Under the pieces are notes generated by a model, which was given only the letters and a program-made list of their open reading frames with translations, had not been told where the DNA came from and searched no databases. Source: Rhynochetos jubatus (lineage: Eukaryota; Chordata; Aves; Eurypygiformes; Rhynochetidae). From it: 64,000 bases of DNA. Location of the stretch: positions 64,497,363 to 64,561,362 of the forward strand of contig CM050648.1 in the NCBI GenBank assembly GCA_027574665.1. The letters run 5' to 3'. The position numbers and the translations under genes were made by a program. Below, in pieces: positions 48,411 through 60,241 of this stretch. How positions within the stretch are numbered: position 1 is the first letter of the stretch; the number at the start of each line of letters is the position of its first letter.

Positions 48411-51400
48411 TTCTGTGTTATCCAGTATGTCAGATCCGACAGTGCTTTCTGTCCTTAAATATGTAATTCCCTGCTGAAAGCAGTATGATCACACAGATGT
48501 TCAAAAGCAGAAGCTACCCGCAGAGTTTGCTTTCTGTCCATAGTTGCTTTTCCTGACATGGCTGAGCTATGGCAAGGGATGGACCTCTCATTCCAATATC
48601 AAGGAGAGGTACTGAAATTCAGGCTGCAGGTCCTCACCCCCTGGGTGTGCTGACAGAAAAGTGCTTTTCTTCTGCCTTTCCATCCCCCTGAAATTGGGAG
48701 CTGCCCAAGAAAATACTTTTGACTTTGTTATCAAAAATCAAGGCAATTACTTGGATGTGTGTCCCCTACTCGGGACATTCCTTGTGCTTACAAAATGGAA
48801 AACACACACACCCTAATTTAGCTGTAAGGCTATGTTTTCACACCTATCTTAGGTAGATGAACCACAGCTCGGCCTAACACTGAGTTGCCCTGCCAGCTGG
48901 GGAAATGGTGACTTTAACGATCATCGGTAGGCTGGCTATTGCTATTGGTCTGCAAAGGTTTCTGACAGCTGCTGTGACAGCTACCCTTCTGAAGGGTCCA
49001 GGTTAAAAAGAGTTATTCCAGCCTCCATCCAAGAACCGACTGAAACCTGTGAAGAGTGGTAATGCTTGGGACTGAAGGTCATAAATGCCTGTGGCATCAA
49101 TAAATAATTTCTCCAGACTAACAGCATCAGTGGACTATCCAGACTGCTTTTAGAGCAGGTAGTCCTTCCAGAGCTTCTTGTAAGGAAAAGACTGATCAGA
49201 ATGGCAACCGCTCCCACACGTGATCCTTAAGTGATCGTTTTGCTCTGGGGCCAAAGCAGCCTTGGCCAGCCCAGGGTGTGACACTGGAGAAGTTGCTTCC
49301 AGCTGCAGCTTCCACCTCCCACTCTTGCTCTCCTCCAGCTGCACATTTCAGTGGGGTCACAGCCTCACTGTGTACTTTTAAAAATATGCAGAAAATAAGC
49401 TTTTGGCTTTCTTTGTGGCTAAATGTGCTGCTTCTCGCAACTCTTTGTTCAATAGAAAGGTAAAAATCCAGAGAATAGGATGATAGGCTTCTTCACCCTA
49501 ATTTGAAGTATGGTGGAAATTTCATATACTCCTTAAAAAAGGGTGACAAAAGGACCATGCATAAATTTGGTGTTTGGGGACACAATATTTTCTTTTTAAT
49601 TATTTAAAGTTCAGAATGTGATCTTCATTGATTTTTTTCCTTGCGTTTTACTTGCTGGCCTTTGGGCAATTTCTTCTAAAATTAATTGGATTAATCATTC
49701 CAGAAATCTCAACTGGATGATCACATATTTACTTAATATTTTTAGAAACAATTTCGAAGATTGGCAAACAGTTGGATTATGTTACCAATAAACTTGGCAC
49801 TCCATTGTACAGGAAGAAGATTTTTTAGGTAACTATGATATCTCTCTTGTTCTATGCTCAACTATCCTACAGGATCTGCCACAAAGCATCAAGGATTTAG
49901 AAATAACCCAATGCTTCCCACTTGCACACATAAATTTGAGACAGAAACACTGCAGAAGAAAGCTCACCTCTAACAAAAAAAAAAAGCTTTCTGGGTAGAT
50001 TGCTGGTCCAGAATAACAACAGGAGAGACGGCAGTCATACCTCTTAAAATATTTATCTTAGCTTTTTCCCATCAAACACTGAAAATACAGCTGCACCACT
50101 TATGAGTCAAGAAATAAATACTGTACTCAAGCCACAGTTCCGTTGTTTCCTTAATATTTTCCTTTAACTTCCTTGTTTCCACTTGCTGCCCAGTGCAGCA
50201 AAGCTTGCTCGTTAAGCTGGGCTTTCAGGCTATCCAGACTTTCACAGGTGTGAGACCTAAACCAACTGCTAAACCCTTTCAGATGGACAAACTCAGGATG
50301 GAGAGGATTGTGTTTATGCAAAGGAGGATGCCTAGAATGGGAGCTGCTGTGAGAGTGGAGCTCATATAGAAGCTCCCAGCATAGCTTTACATAGTTCTCC
50401 TCCTTGAAAAGATGCACCCAAGTAAAACACTGAAAAGTATACTGCAGATTGGTGAGTGTTAAGAACCTTCGGAACATTTTATTACCATGATGTTGCAGTT
50501 ATACTTGAATTAGATAAGTAGGTTTCATAAAAGCCTCTTAATCAAGAATAAGTATGCTTTCTGTGATATCTATTCCTAAATTTACTGAGCTGCTTTCTGT
50601 CTTTTCCTTTGAAGCCTGCTCCCTTACTTCATCATCTAAGGTATCATTTCTTTTAATAATCTATTCTATTCATTTAATCTCATCTCTCATTTCCTGGGTT
50701 TAGCTCTGCTCAGTATTCTCCTAAATATTTTTTCTTTGCTTCACATTAATTTTAAATATGTGTAGATTGTTAGCACATTGCTATTTTCCATAGCCCTGAC
50801 AATTTTTTTTATTATTATGCATCTTGCTCACTGAGGTTACTTTTTGGCAATTGTGAATCTAGCACAAAACACATCATTCCAGGAGCTTCACTAGACTATA
50901 TAGGCTGTAACTTTATCTCCTTTTGTGCAGTGATGCTTTTGCAAATGCTTTGGTCTGTAGCCCCATATGACAAAGGAACCCTGTTTGGTTTTCAGTCATC
51001 TTAATTGATTTTCTGTAAATAAATTTATTTCTCAGGATTCTGATTTAATTTTTATATAAAAGTTATTACTAATATGCTTCAATAATTTTTAATACTATCC
51101 ATAGAATAAGGAACCGTTAAATATCTCATATAACTATAACATACCTGATCACCTTACACCAGAAAAAGAGATAACACTTAGACTACTAATAAGATTTCAA
51201 AAGATGCTTTCTTATTTACCTTCCACTACCCCTTAAGAAAATTTATCTCTTTTAATAAGCCTGTCAGAAAGTGTGGCTGACCTCTTAGAACAGATAAAAA
51301 CAAAGAATCCACATTTATTGCAGCTAATATTGTTTAGAATCCCAGGGCGGCCATTTGCCTTTGTGATTTCTGAGTTTGTAAAGTTGATGAGGACCTTAAC

Positions 51401-52089
51401 AGTGTGATTCAAAACCTAATAAAAGTGTAAAATTATATTTTAACCTACTGTGTTTTCAGACTGAGGTTGCACAAGAGATCTGGTAGGAGAAAAAGAGATT
51501 CAAATTACTCTATTCTGACAGAAAACTTCCTCTCTGCTTGTTCATGACGCAGATGCTTTTACTCACCAACCGCCTGAGAAAAGCTTGTCTGATGAAATAT
51601 TTCTGGGCATTGATTCTTCCCCTCTACAAAACAAATAGCTCTTTTAAAAGAACCTTTTAGGCTTATTGTAAGGACTGTTTGTGGAGAATCAAAGACTAAC
51701 TCAGTGCACTGCTGTGAAGACACATCAGTTGTCATCCAGAAAATACAAAATATCATTGTCTGTGAAGTCACGTCTAAAAAATACTTTTCCTCAATCCCAT
51801 AGACCATAGATACATGCATTTTCTTCTGAAATTCTGAAACTTTCAGGCTCCAGAAGCTGAAACTTGAAAACTATATCCCAAATAGATATAATAAAACTGC
51901 AATACAAGGCATCCTGTGTCTCCAGTGGAGATGCAGCATTTACATCATGATGTAAATAACCTGTGAGTTAGGCCTGAGCTTCTCTTCAAAGTGAAGAACC
52001 CTGATCACAGCTTTGTGGAAAGCTTTCTAGTCTGAGGCTTGGCTTGACATGTCACACAGCTTGCTGAGATAACTATAACTTGGAGAACA
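48411..52089. other. Unique DNA, AT-rich from 49.5 kb
   Basis: No gene or repeat family is recognised. 50.5-51.5 kb is particularly AT-rich with few open frames. A ten-base A run lies near 49976. The palindrome at 51938 is listed separately. Confidence 0.55.
51938..51957. repeat. Perfect 20-base palindrome
   Basis: ATTTACATCATGATGTAAAT is fully self-complementary with no spacer. It contains two opposed TGATGTAA half-elements, which resemble bZIP (ATF/C/EBP-type) binding sites. It lies in unique AT-rich DNA. Confidence 0.9.
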
Positions 52090-52228
52090 ATAGAAAAGCA
52101 GGGGTTGGAGGGAGCTTCTGGAGGTCACCTGTTCCAACTCCATGCTAAAAGCAGGGCCAACTTCAGAATCAAATTGGGTTTCTCGGGGACCTCTCCAGCT
52201 GAGCTTTGAAAGCTTTCCAAGGATTAAG
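52090..52228 (-). mobile_element. Old CR1 3' fragment
   Basis: Plus reads AAAGCAGGGGTTGGAGGGAG, then TTCTGGAGGTCACCTGTTCC, AACTCCATGCTAAAAGCAGG, GGGTTTCTCGGGGACC and GAGCTTTGAAAGCTTTCCAAGGA. These are the reverse complement of successive CR1 3' blocks. The terminal octamer repeat is lost and substitutions are frequent. Confidence 0.75.
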
Positions 52229-54737
52229 CTATGAAAACAACACCAAGTACCTAAGATTTCTGTGTACGTTAAATAAAGACAGACCCCCAGGTTTTCAGTC
52301 CTGAAAACTAACAATTCCTGGTTCTTGTACTAGACCCATTTTCTGAAATGCTAGGGCTCCTCCCCCTTCAGGTTTAGCCATAACCAACATTATACCCAAA
52401 CCCCACATCAGTACATTTTCCCCAGGCTGGCCATCAAGCAGTGTCTGTTTCATCCTTTGCCATCCTTTTGGAGTGTACCCACGTGTTACACTCAAAAAGG
52501 CAGAGCCCCGGGGTGCCTTCTGTTGCTGCCAGCTAGTTCAGTGCTGAAACAATCCATCTGACACCCTCTGGACGGATTGTCGGAAATACAGTTGTGCATG
52601 TAAGCCTCACAAATTTACATTGACGTGGGATTCAATGCACGTGAAAGCATGAGCCCTCTCACACAGCATTGGAAACATCCAGTTCATAGCAACTGAATAG
52701 CCTAGTGCTGGGATCAGCCTTTATCGGAGGCTCCAAAATGTTAAACAGCTCCTGAGCAGAGGAGGACTGACTTGGTTGATGTGATGAGTGGAGAAAGAGC
52801 TTCCGTCGCCTAACAGAGAGAAAATAAAGAGAATGACATGCAAGGTAATGCACACAAAACCTGCGAACATGAGTTGTTACTGCTACTGACCTGAAACATG
52901 CTTGGTGTACACTGGGAGGACACGTGATGTCCCGCAAGGGTCCTGCACAAGCTACACATCCGTGCAAAGCAAGTTCTCCCAAACTGGAGAGTTCAGAATA
53001 GGCATTGCTCTTCGCTTAGGAAAGAGATCTGGATGAGTCTGTCAGCTCTTAAGTTCGCACACGGGTGATTTTACAGCCCATGTAGCAACAGAGCTGGGGA
53101 TCTGTATCACTCTGGCTTTAGTTTATTCTGAGTCAAAGTGACTTTGATATTGTCACCATGGGCAAATGGCCATTTGCATCACTACAATAGACAAATGAAA
53201 AAGTGGGTGAATGTTTTTCCTGGGCATCTTCAAGAGGTGACTGTTCTACGTTGGGTGAAGTTGTGCACTCTGTACAAGCAAAAGTAACAAGTCAGGTAAC
53301 ACTGTCATTGCCAGCCCCTGAACTAGCCCAGCGAACTTTTCAAGAGCAGGAAGAGGCTCTGTGCATCCTTTCTCACTATCTTCCATCTTGGGAAAAGCTT
53401 TCATGCAGAATCTGATGTTTCTGCTCAAAATTCACCATTCTCATGCTGATGTACAGATTCTCCTCTGACATCACCTAAACAGCACATCAGCAGGAGTGTC
53501 TCTCCGCACCCCTGCCTTTCGCCCTGTTGTCTTCCCAGCTCACATCCCTGCCTTTAGTTCATTTTGCCTAGCCAACACTTCTTCTCCACTACACAGACAG
53601 TGAGGACATGAGGCAATATCTATCTTTGGGTATTTTCTTAGTACAAACCCCAGCACCCAGAATTCCTAGGCGTTAGTGTAAGTTCAACCATAAAAACAAA
53701 TCTCCACATAGGAGGAAACACTGGGTTGGAGTGAGGGGGGTTTCAAACCCCTTCCACTTCCTTGAGCTAAAAAAGATTTTCAGAGTCCTGGATTTTTGCT
53801 AATACAGCAATTAAGAAACCAGAGATTTTAAGAAAATATGAAAGTTTATGTGGAAGTTTTATGGTGGAGGCAGACACACATCCTGAAGTAGCCAAAACTC
53901 ATCCTGTCCCCAGATTATGGTGGCCCTCTCACACATTTCTTCTGCTCCCTAGGCTGAGGTCTGTCCTGAAACAGGCTGATGAGGTGTTGGGGACCCATGG
54001 CTAACAGCCTCAGCCATTTCCACTGTGAGACCATACTTCTTGTGCTCTCCCAGGTCTTGCAAATACTTCCAGTGGAGAAAAGTTATTCCTCCAATTCCAG
54101 CAAAGGACTGTGAGTCAAATCTTCCAGTGAGATGATCCCTGAGCTATCCTCTCCAAAAGGATAGCCTGACTGGAGCAGAAAACCCCTTCCTGCCTGATTG
54201 CTAGAGTAGCAAAGCCTCCAAAGGTATTTTCTCTCCCTGGAAGATGGGAAGTTTAATCATTCTTAACCCTATAAAAACATAAGGGAAGGAGCACAAACCC
54301 ATACTTGTGCTGATATGTCTGTGACTCTTTAAAGAGATAAATAAATGATGGTTAAAGAAAACTTTACCCTAAAGAGAATGGCCAGATGATTCAAAACGGA
54401 TTATTTTTATTTCAGCACTTTAGAATTAGTTAAGTGCACTTTAGCACTTTTTGGCCACAAGGTGTCAATACTTACTCACGAGAAGAACTAATGGCTGGTG
54501 TTTATCCTCAAGCTGAACTGTAAAAAAAGCTTACGGTTCTTCCAAGAGCAATAGCAGTTAGGGAAGTAGAAATTGAAAAGGCAGTAAATGCAAGCAGTGA
54601 CCATAAACCTCAACCACAGAGTATTGTCTTTTCAGGTGGTAAGGAGATCACATGTGTGCTTTGTAGTATTAAGCTGCTCCTGCATAGCTAATGGGTTAAA
54701 TCAAAACTCAATTCCATTATTATTTTTATGCAATATC
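52229..54737. other. Unique DNA with one exon candidate
   Basis: The only item worth calling is the minus-strand exon candidate at 52659-52809. The minus frame at 53246-53428 (60 codons) has an ATG but no supported structure. The rest is unique, with no recognised repeat. Confidence 0.5.
52659..52809 (-). CDS. Candidate terminal coding exon, unknown protein
   Basis: On minus, a strong acceptor (CTTTATTTTCTCTCTGTTAG) ends at 52810. The exon would enter in phase 2 and encode 49 residues to a TGA at 52661-52659. The peptide begins RRKLFLHSSHQPSQSSSAQE, continues LFNILEPPIKADPS and ends CYELDVSNAV. It has mixed composition, no low complexity, and reads like a C-terminal tail. No AATAAA on minus lies close downstream; the nearest TTTATT on plus that I found is about 1.3 kb away, past a CR1. 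No family is recognised. The acceptor quality is the main support. Confidence 0.25.
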
Positions 54738-54883
54738 CTTGGAAACATTCAAGGCCAGGCTGGATGGGGCTCTGAGCAACCTGATCTAGTTGAAGGTGTC
54801 CCTGCCTGCACATGGCAGGGGGGTTGGACTAGATGACCTTTAAATGTCCCTTCCAACCCAAGCCATTCTGTGATTCCACGATG
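54738..54883 (+). mobile_element. CR1 LINE 3' end, sense strand
   Basis: This short CR1 is in sense orientation. CTTGGAAACATTCAAGGCCA, GGCTGGATGGGGCTCTGAGC, AACCTGATCTAGTTGAAGGT, GGTTGGACTAGATGACCTTT and CCCTTCCAACCCAAGCCATT follow in the normal order. It ends with the terminal repeat ATTCTGTGATTCCACGATG. Only the last 146 bases were inserted, a strong 5' truncation. Confidence 0.95.
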
Positions 54884-57800
54884 TTAAAAAGTTGTACACT
54901 CTTCAATTTGTTTCTATTTAACGAAGATGTGAAAAAGATCAGCAAAAAAGAGAAAGCTCTAGAGGCACACCCAGAAGCACTTAACACTTCAGAATAACAA
55001 GTGACAGGAGACAAAAAAAGTGAGAAAAAAGAAAAGGGAAAGCCAGGCTTTCAGAAAGCTCTGCACCATTTAAAAGTCTGATAAATAGCCAGACTTTTCA
55101 ACAGTGCTTAATAATGAAACACCTTCTTGCCAACTGATGCTGTATAAACAGCATTTTTGTCTTCAGAAATCCTAACAGAGGATTAAAATTTAAAAAAAAA
55201 AAAAAAAAAAAGTCCAGCTGAAATATAGCAAAGACATTTTCCCCTTTCATCACAGCTAATGGACATTGAAATCCCTCTGGGTTCCCTGGGTGAAGTTCAT
55301 TTGCTCTGAGTGTCAGTTGTGCATTCAAGTACTCACCCCGAGTGCTAGCGGGAGAGAGCAGCACTGATTTGCCAAAGAGGAAAACCACAAATTCTGTGAC
55401 ACATGTAATTTAGTGGTATTTTGAACTGTCTCTTCCAGTTCTGCTATATCTTTTTTTTCCCTGTGAGCAAAAATGTGTGTGAATGTGCATGGATTTATGC
55501 TCCATGGTGTCATACTGCTTGCTGGAGGGGAGGCATTTTTATCTCCCTATAGGGATTCTTTCCAGGGTTGGAAAAACCCTGGAAATGGGAGAAAAATCTT
55601 TCTGTCCAGTTCACAGCAAAAAAGTCTCTCACTGCACCCACACTCTGAAAATTGACTAAAAATGATGTGTTTTTACCCAAGTAGCTATCCCCTGACCTCA
55701 GTCAGTTTGCCCTCAGCGCATCTCAGGCCTGCTAGCACCCCTCTGCAGCACTCACAGCTCTGCTAGCTCCATTGCAGTGGGTTCCCTCACGGGACAAGTA
55801 CCAGAGCCACCGGAGCCAGCAAGCTGTCACTGATAGCACCAACTGATGGTCACACAGGCACAGCTGGTGTCCGGGGCTTGTCAGCAAGACCCTCAACTAC
55901 TAGCCATGATGCTTAAGATGATGGAAGAAATCCAGCTCAACTGTTGGAGACTTGTCCAAGTTGGCAGCTCAGGAAAACGCTTTCTATTTCAAACTCAGCC
56001 TACTTGATGTGGAAATCGTCGCTGGCCAGTAAACATATTGCAAGCTCTGCAAAGGGTCTCAGGGGAGAGCAGAGCTGCACTTCAGCAAGGGAATTGGTAA
56101 AAAGTAGGTGGGTCATCCAAGGGAATGAGAGCAAATAATTTAATGCCTTTGGGGAAAAAAAAGCATGGAGGATCCTAGGAGTTGCTTCAGGAGGGGTTAG
56201 TTTGTATAAGTGTTATAAGGAAGTCAAAAGACTCCACTGGGCAGCTTCCACCCCCTGCCATTTCCCCCTGCCCCTATCTGGCCGCGGTGCCCACGCTCGG
56301 AGGGGTGAGCATCTCCCGCTGCCTCGCAGTTCAGCAGCTTTGGCACACACTGCACTCGGAGCTCCGGCGTACGTTGTGTTAAATACATTGGGGTGCATTG
56401 CATCTCCCCGAGCTAACCAGTGTGGGTCATGTGCTAGCATCCGGACCAATCCACTTTCTGCCTGCGTCGAGGACATCCAGCTCATTTTCCCTGACACACG
56501 CGAAGGTTTTGTGGCTGAACATCCTTGTTTTGGAAATAGAGCATCACGGAGGCTTAATTCCTTTGCTGAGAAAGGAAATGAGTCGATCGGGCTTGTGCAA
56601 CTGGGAAGAGCGAGGAGGAGTGAAGTCTTTGTGTCTGCGGTAGTTTTTCCCCTCTTTTTGTTGAATCATGGCTAAGTAAATAAATCAAACAATCCAGGAC
56701 AGCCATAGGACAAAATCTGCAGAGCATTGTTAGGTGCAGGTAAAGCATAAATAAGCTCTGCCAAAGGTGTAATCGTATCTGTGTTCACCCTAAGATGCTG
56801 ACAACACACATTCTGCTGCTTATTAAAGAACATTAATTTCAGATGGCATCTGATGTAAAACTGAAAATAGATACAGCTACTCCCAGAGCAGCAGCAATAA
56901 ACTAAAGGTTCTTGGAGCTCTCAGCTTGCTGGGAAATGTGCCTATGAGACTGCCCTTGGAAAGGGGCCGCCAGCCCAGTTTGTCACAGGCTGTTCCTGCT
57001 CAGCCAAGGGGAGGAGGTGCCCAAACCACTCCCCCCAAACCCGACAGGTCCCCCAGTGCACCTCGGGGTGTGATGAAGCTGTGATAGCAATTGTGACTGC
57101 TCTGTTTGCAGCTGGGGTAGGAGCAAACTGGATCTCCTCAACATTTTCAGAACACTGGGTTTTTTTCTGATGTCCATTTCTTCCCCCAAACAAACAGGTT
57201 CCTCCTCTCCAAACCCTGTCCTTCAGGTGTCCTGCTATCACTGCTGCAGAGCCCAGGAGTCCTGCTGGTTTCTCTGGCAGGGCCCTGACTGTGCTGAGGT
57301 GGACAGTGAATTAGCTCTTTGGCTTCTATTTTCACCCAAACCCACAATTTATCACTTCTGCTTCCTCTAGCCCTATCTGCAAATATTGCAGTATGTGTAC
57401 TGCGCCGTATGCTTACAGTTTGGGATGTTTTTAACGAGGTTGTTTCCAGCTCTCATTCTCCACATTTTTGGTTTTGAGTTATTGCAAGTTTTACCCTTCA
57501 TAGTTAAATGTGCTACCGTTGAAAGAGAGGTGGGAAAAACCCGGGACCATCTGTCTGCTTGCAGCACGAGGAGTGTCGCTGCCAGCTTCATGCTGCCTTG
57601 CACTGAGCTGGTCAGCCAAGCTCTGCTCCAGCGCCTGGGGACCTCGGTGGGACCAGTGCAGGCCCCTGCTCTCTACGGACCCCCTCCGTCTGCCGTCAGG
57701 CATATTTAAGGTCATATTTGTAATCTGCTGACAGAAACACAACTGTGCTCACCAAACAATTTAATGCAAGTTGTCTGACAAAGATTTTATGCTTCTGTTA

Positions 57801-58439
57801 TGCTGAATGTAAATGAGCACGTGTGACACTGCCCAAGGTGTCCTGTTATGAAGCTGCCTGGGGATAAGGAAACTCACTTGTCTACCCAGATAAGCTCATC
57901 TGTACAGAAGACTGAATAAAGCCCTGCCACGTATGTAGAAACACTGCAGGTACGTATTTATTCCTACTGAGGTACATAATACATTATAATTTTTTACTGA
58001 CCACGTGATGGTGTGTCCAGTCAGCGTGAACACCCTGTGGAAGTTACAGAGGTGACCTTTGCTATTTGCGTCAAGTTAGATAGGTCTTGTCTCTGCTAGG
58101 ATTTTATAGGATTTGGCTGGTAACCTGTAAAAAACAAATCCTTTTGCACTTCAAAAAAGCCTACAACAACATTTAACTATCGCTTTTTTAAAGCCAGCAA
58201 AACAATGCCAGGAGCCTCTGTGTGCACGCTGGAACAAAGAAGCTTTCTGAAGAGTGGGCAAAAAACACGACAAAGGCAGGTAATCAACCAGGCAAGGTGG
58301 GTGGTAGACCACGGTCCTCTCTAGGAAAGATTCTTGGCTGCCTGCGCCGCTTGCTATCTCACAGCAAACCCTCTCTTCCCTCTGTGTGCCAACTGAGGCA
58401 ATGACCTGGGTGTTTGACGTCGGAGAGCGATGGAATTTT
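54884..58439. other. Unique non-coding DNA
   Basis: No repeat family is recognised. 56.2-56.65 kb is richer in GC and CpG and holds a 157-codon plus-strand frame (56202-56675) with no domain and an opposing minus frame. 57.0-57.75 kb again has overlapping frames on both strands, a sign of composition rather than coding. 57.75-58.4 kb is AT-rich and featureless. Confidence 0.5.
55192..55211. repeat. Poly(A) run, 20 bases
   Basis: Twenty consecutive A after GGATTAAAATTT. No retrocopy body or target-site duplication is evident beside it. Confidence 0.9.
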
Positions 58440-59340
58440 CCGAAGCACAAAATTTAATGGGTTGTTACAAAACAAAAATTAGTTTTGACCTCTCGCTGAA
58501 GAATAGGGAGCTAATGCTTTCTATCAGCAGAGAGCTGTTAACGTGTTGAAAAGATGACGCTGATTCCTTGATGGCGGCGCAAATGAATTAGAATGGGGGA
58601 AGGAAAATTGTCGACTTGTACTGAGCACCTCATAATTTTGCTGTCAGTTGAAGAGCTAAGATTACTGCCAGCAGCAGATAATACACAGTGAAAAGATCCA
58701 GAAGCATCAAGTTGCAGGGGGAAAAAAAAAGACTAGCATGTGTGCAGTGAGGCAGGGAAGGAAGAAAGGGTAATAAAAACCTGTTCTGAACAGTAAATTA
58801 ACCACTTAGGGTCAGATTGAAGACCACTAAATGCTACTGGAGACTTTCTGTTGAAATGAAAATGAAAAAAATTAAATATGAACTCATCCCTGACACCGCT
58901 TTGTTTTACCGCGCATAATCGTAATAAACTGATATATTTGTGCTCTGAGAAATTGTGTTACAGAAAATGACAGCCCGGGCTGACGACTGGTGAAAATGCT
59001 TCCAAAATTCTCTAATCAAATTCATGAGTAGATTTTTAGTCCACCAGAGGAGTAACCACTTCATAATTGTTTTCAGAGATCATTTGGGCACTTGAACTTG
59101 AAGAGAACTGGTGCTCACATGCTAAAAGCAAACGTCAAGCTGATTGCGAAATATGCTGTTCTTGTTTTGCTAGTTTATTATGTAAATAAGCCAGAGGTGG
59201 AACAGCAATAATACCATTTGACCTATACCTCTGATTGCAAAGTGCAGCTTGCAAATTGTGAACGTTATGGTCAGCCATACAGCTGACCATATACCCGTTT
59301 GCTACCTTTATGCCCTGGCCTAAATAATGCGGTCTTGTTT
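58440..59340. promoter_or_regulatory. Candidate conserved non-coding block
   Basis: About 0.9 kb of repeat-free, AT-rich sequence with homeodomain-like words (TTAATG, TAATTTTG, GTAATAAAC, TCATAATTG), retained isolated CpGs (ACCGCGCATAATCG, GATGGCGGCGC) and no open frame of note. That is how developmental enhancers and ultraconserved-type elements look by eye. Conservation cannot be tested here. It contains the inverted repeat at 59266-59291. Confidence 0.3.
59266..59291. repeat. Perfect 10-base inverted repeat, 6-base loop
   Basis: TATGGTCAGC (59266-59275) and GCTGACCATA (59282-59291) are exact reverse complements around CATACA. It lies in the conserved-looking block. Confidence 0.85.
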
Positions 59341-59450
59341 CTGTTCTCCTACATGGGAGGCATCTGTAACTGAGATCAAAATGTAGCTGGAGATTAAAAA
59401 CTGCAAATAGTTATTCATAAAATTGTGCTTTGCAGATAGCTGATCATTTT

Positions 59451-59487
59451 CTAAAGAAGTAATACTTTACTAAAGAGTAATACTTTT
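59451..59487. repeat. Tandem duplication of an 18-19-base unit
   Basis: CTAAAGAAGTAATACTTTA is followed directly by CTAAAGAGTAATACTTTT, two copies differing by one deletion and one substitution. A third partial copy starts CTAATA. Confidence 0.8.
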
Positions 59488-59722
59488 CTAATAACAAATA
59501 CATTCAACAAGTGCATGGTCTTTTCATTGGTGATCTGAGATTAGAGAAATGGAAGAGTAGTCTAAAGCATTCACAGCAAGCTGAAAGGACAGCTATGATT
59601 TTTTTCTGAGCATCTGCTCTTTACGAGTATGATCTCAATATCGTGATATACTGACTTGTTTCGTACCTGGATCTTCTCATCTGATTTACAGTACAGCCTT
59701 GCAAAGGGTTGTAATGGCCCGG

Positions 59723-60241
59723 TGTTGTGGGTTAACCCTGTCAGGCAGCTCAGTTCCACACAGCTGCTTGCACAGCCCCTCGCTGTGGTGCGGGGGAGAG
59801 AATAGGAGGAACAAAAGTGAGAAATCTCATTGGTTAAGTATAGTTTAATAAAATTTAAAAAAGAAACAGAGGAAAAAAACAACCAACCAAACCAAAACAA
59901 CCAAGTGATGCAAAAAACCACAATTGCTCTCCACCAGCCAGTCCCCAGGCAACAGCAGCCCTGGAAAATTCCTCCCTAGCATTTATTGCTGAGCACCACG
60001 TGGGATGGGATGTCCCTTTGCTGAATTTGGGTCAGCTGTCCTGGCTGTGTCCCCTCTTGCCCACTCCCAGCCCACTTGCTGGTGAGACAGCGTGAGAAGC
60101 AGCAAAGGCCTTCACACTGCTCAGCAATAGCTAACGCACCCACATGTCATTACCAACACTGTTTTCATCAAAACCCCAAAGCATAGCACCATATGGGCTA
60201 CTACAAAGAAAATTAACTCTGTCTCAGCCAAAGTCAGTACA
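59723..60241 (-). mobile_element. Solo ERVL-like LTR, 519 bp, minus strand
   Basis: A second LTR of the same broad family, opposite in orientation to the one at 33.5 kb. On plus it starts TGTTGTGGGTTAACCCTG and ends CAGCCAAAGTCAGTACA. Characteristic internal blocks are GGTCAGCTGTCCTGGCTGTG, GTGAGAAGCAGCAAAGGCCT, CACTGCTCAGCAATAGCTAA, ACACTGTTTTCATCAAAACC and GAAAATTAACTCTGTCTCAG. On its own strand it carries the same ACAGCTGACCC motif as the other LTR. No matching 5-bp flanks are visible (CCCGG left, TTCAG right), so the target-site duplication is decayed or the ends differ slightly. No internal viral sequence adjoins it. The frame 59571-59921 on minus is read-through of this element. Confidence 0.9.

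Noticed and set aside
54588-54836. 82-codon plus-strand frame
   Set aside because: Its second half is CR1 tail sequence, so the frame has no independent support.
59571-59921. 116-codon minus-strand frame
   Set aside because: Most of it is read-through of the solo LTR. It does not match a viral gene.
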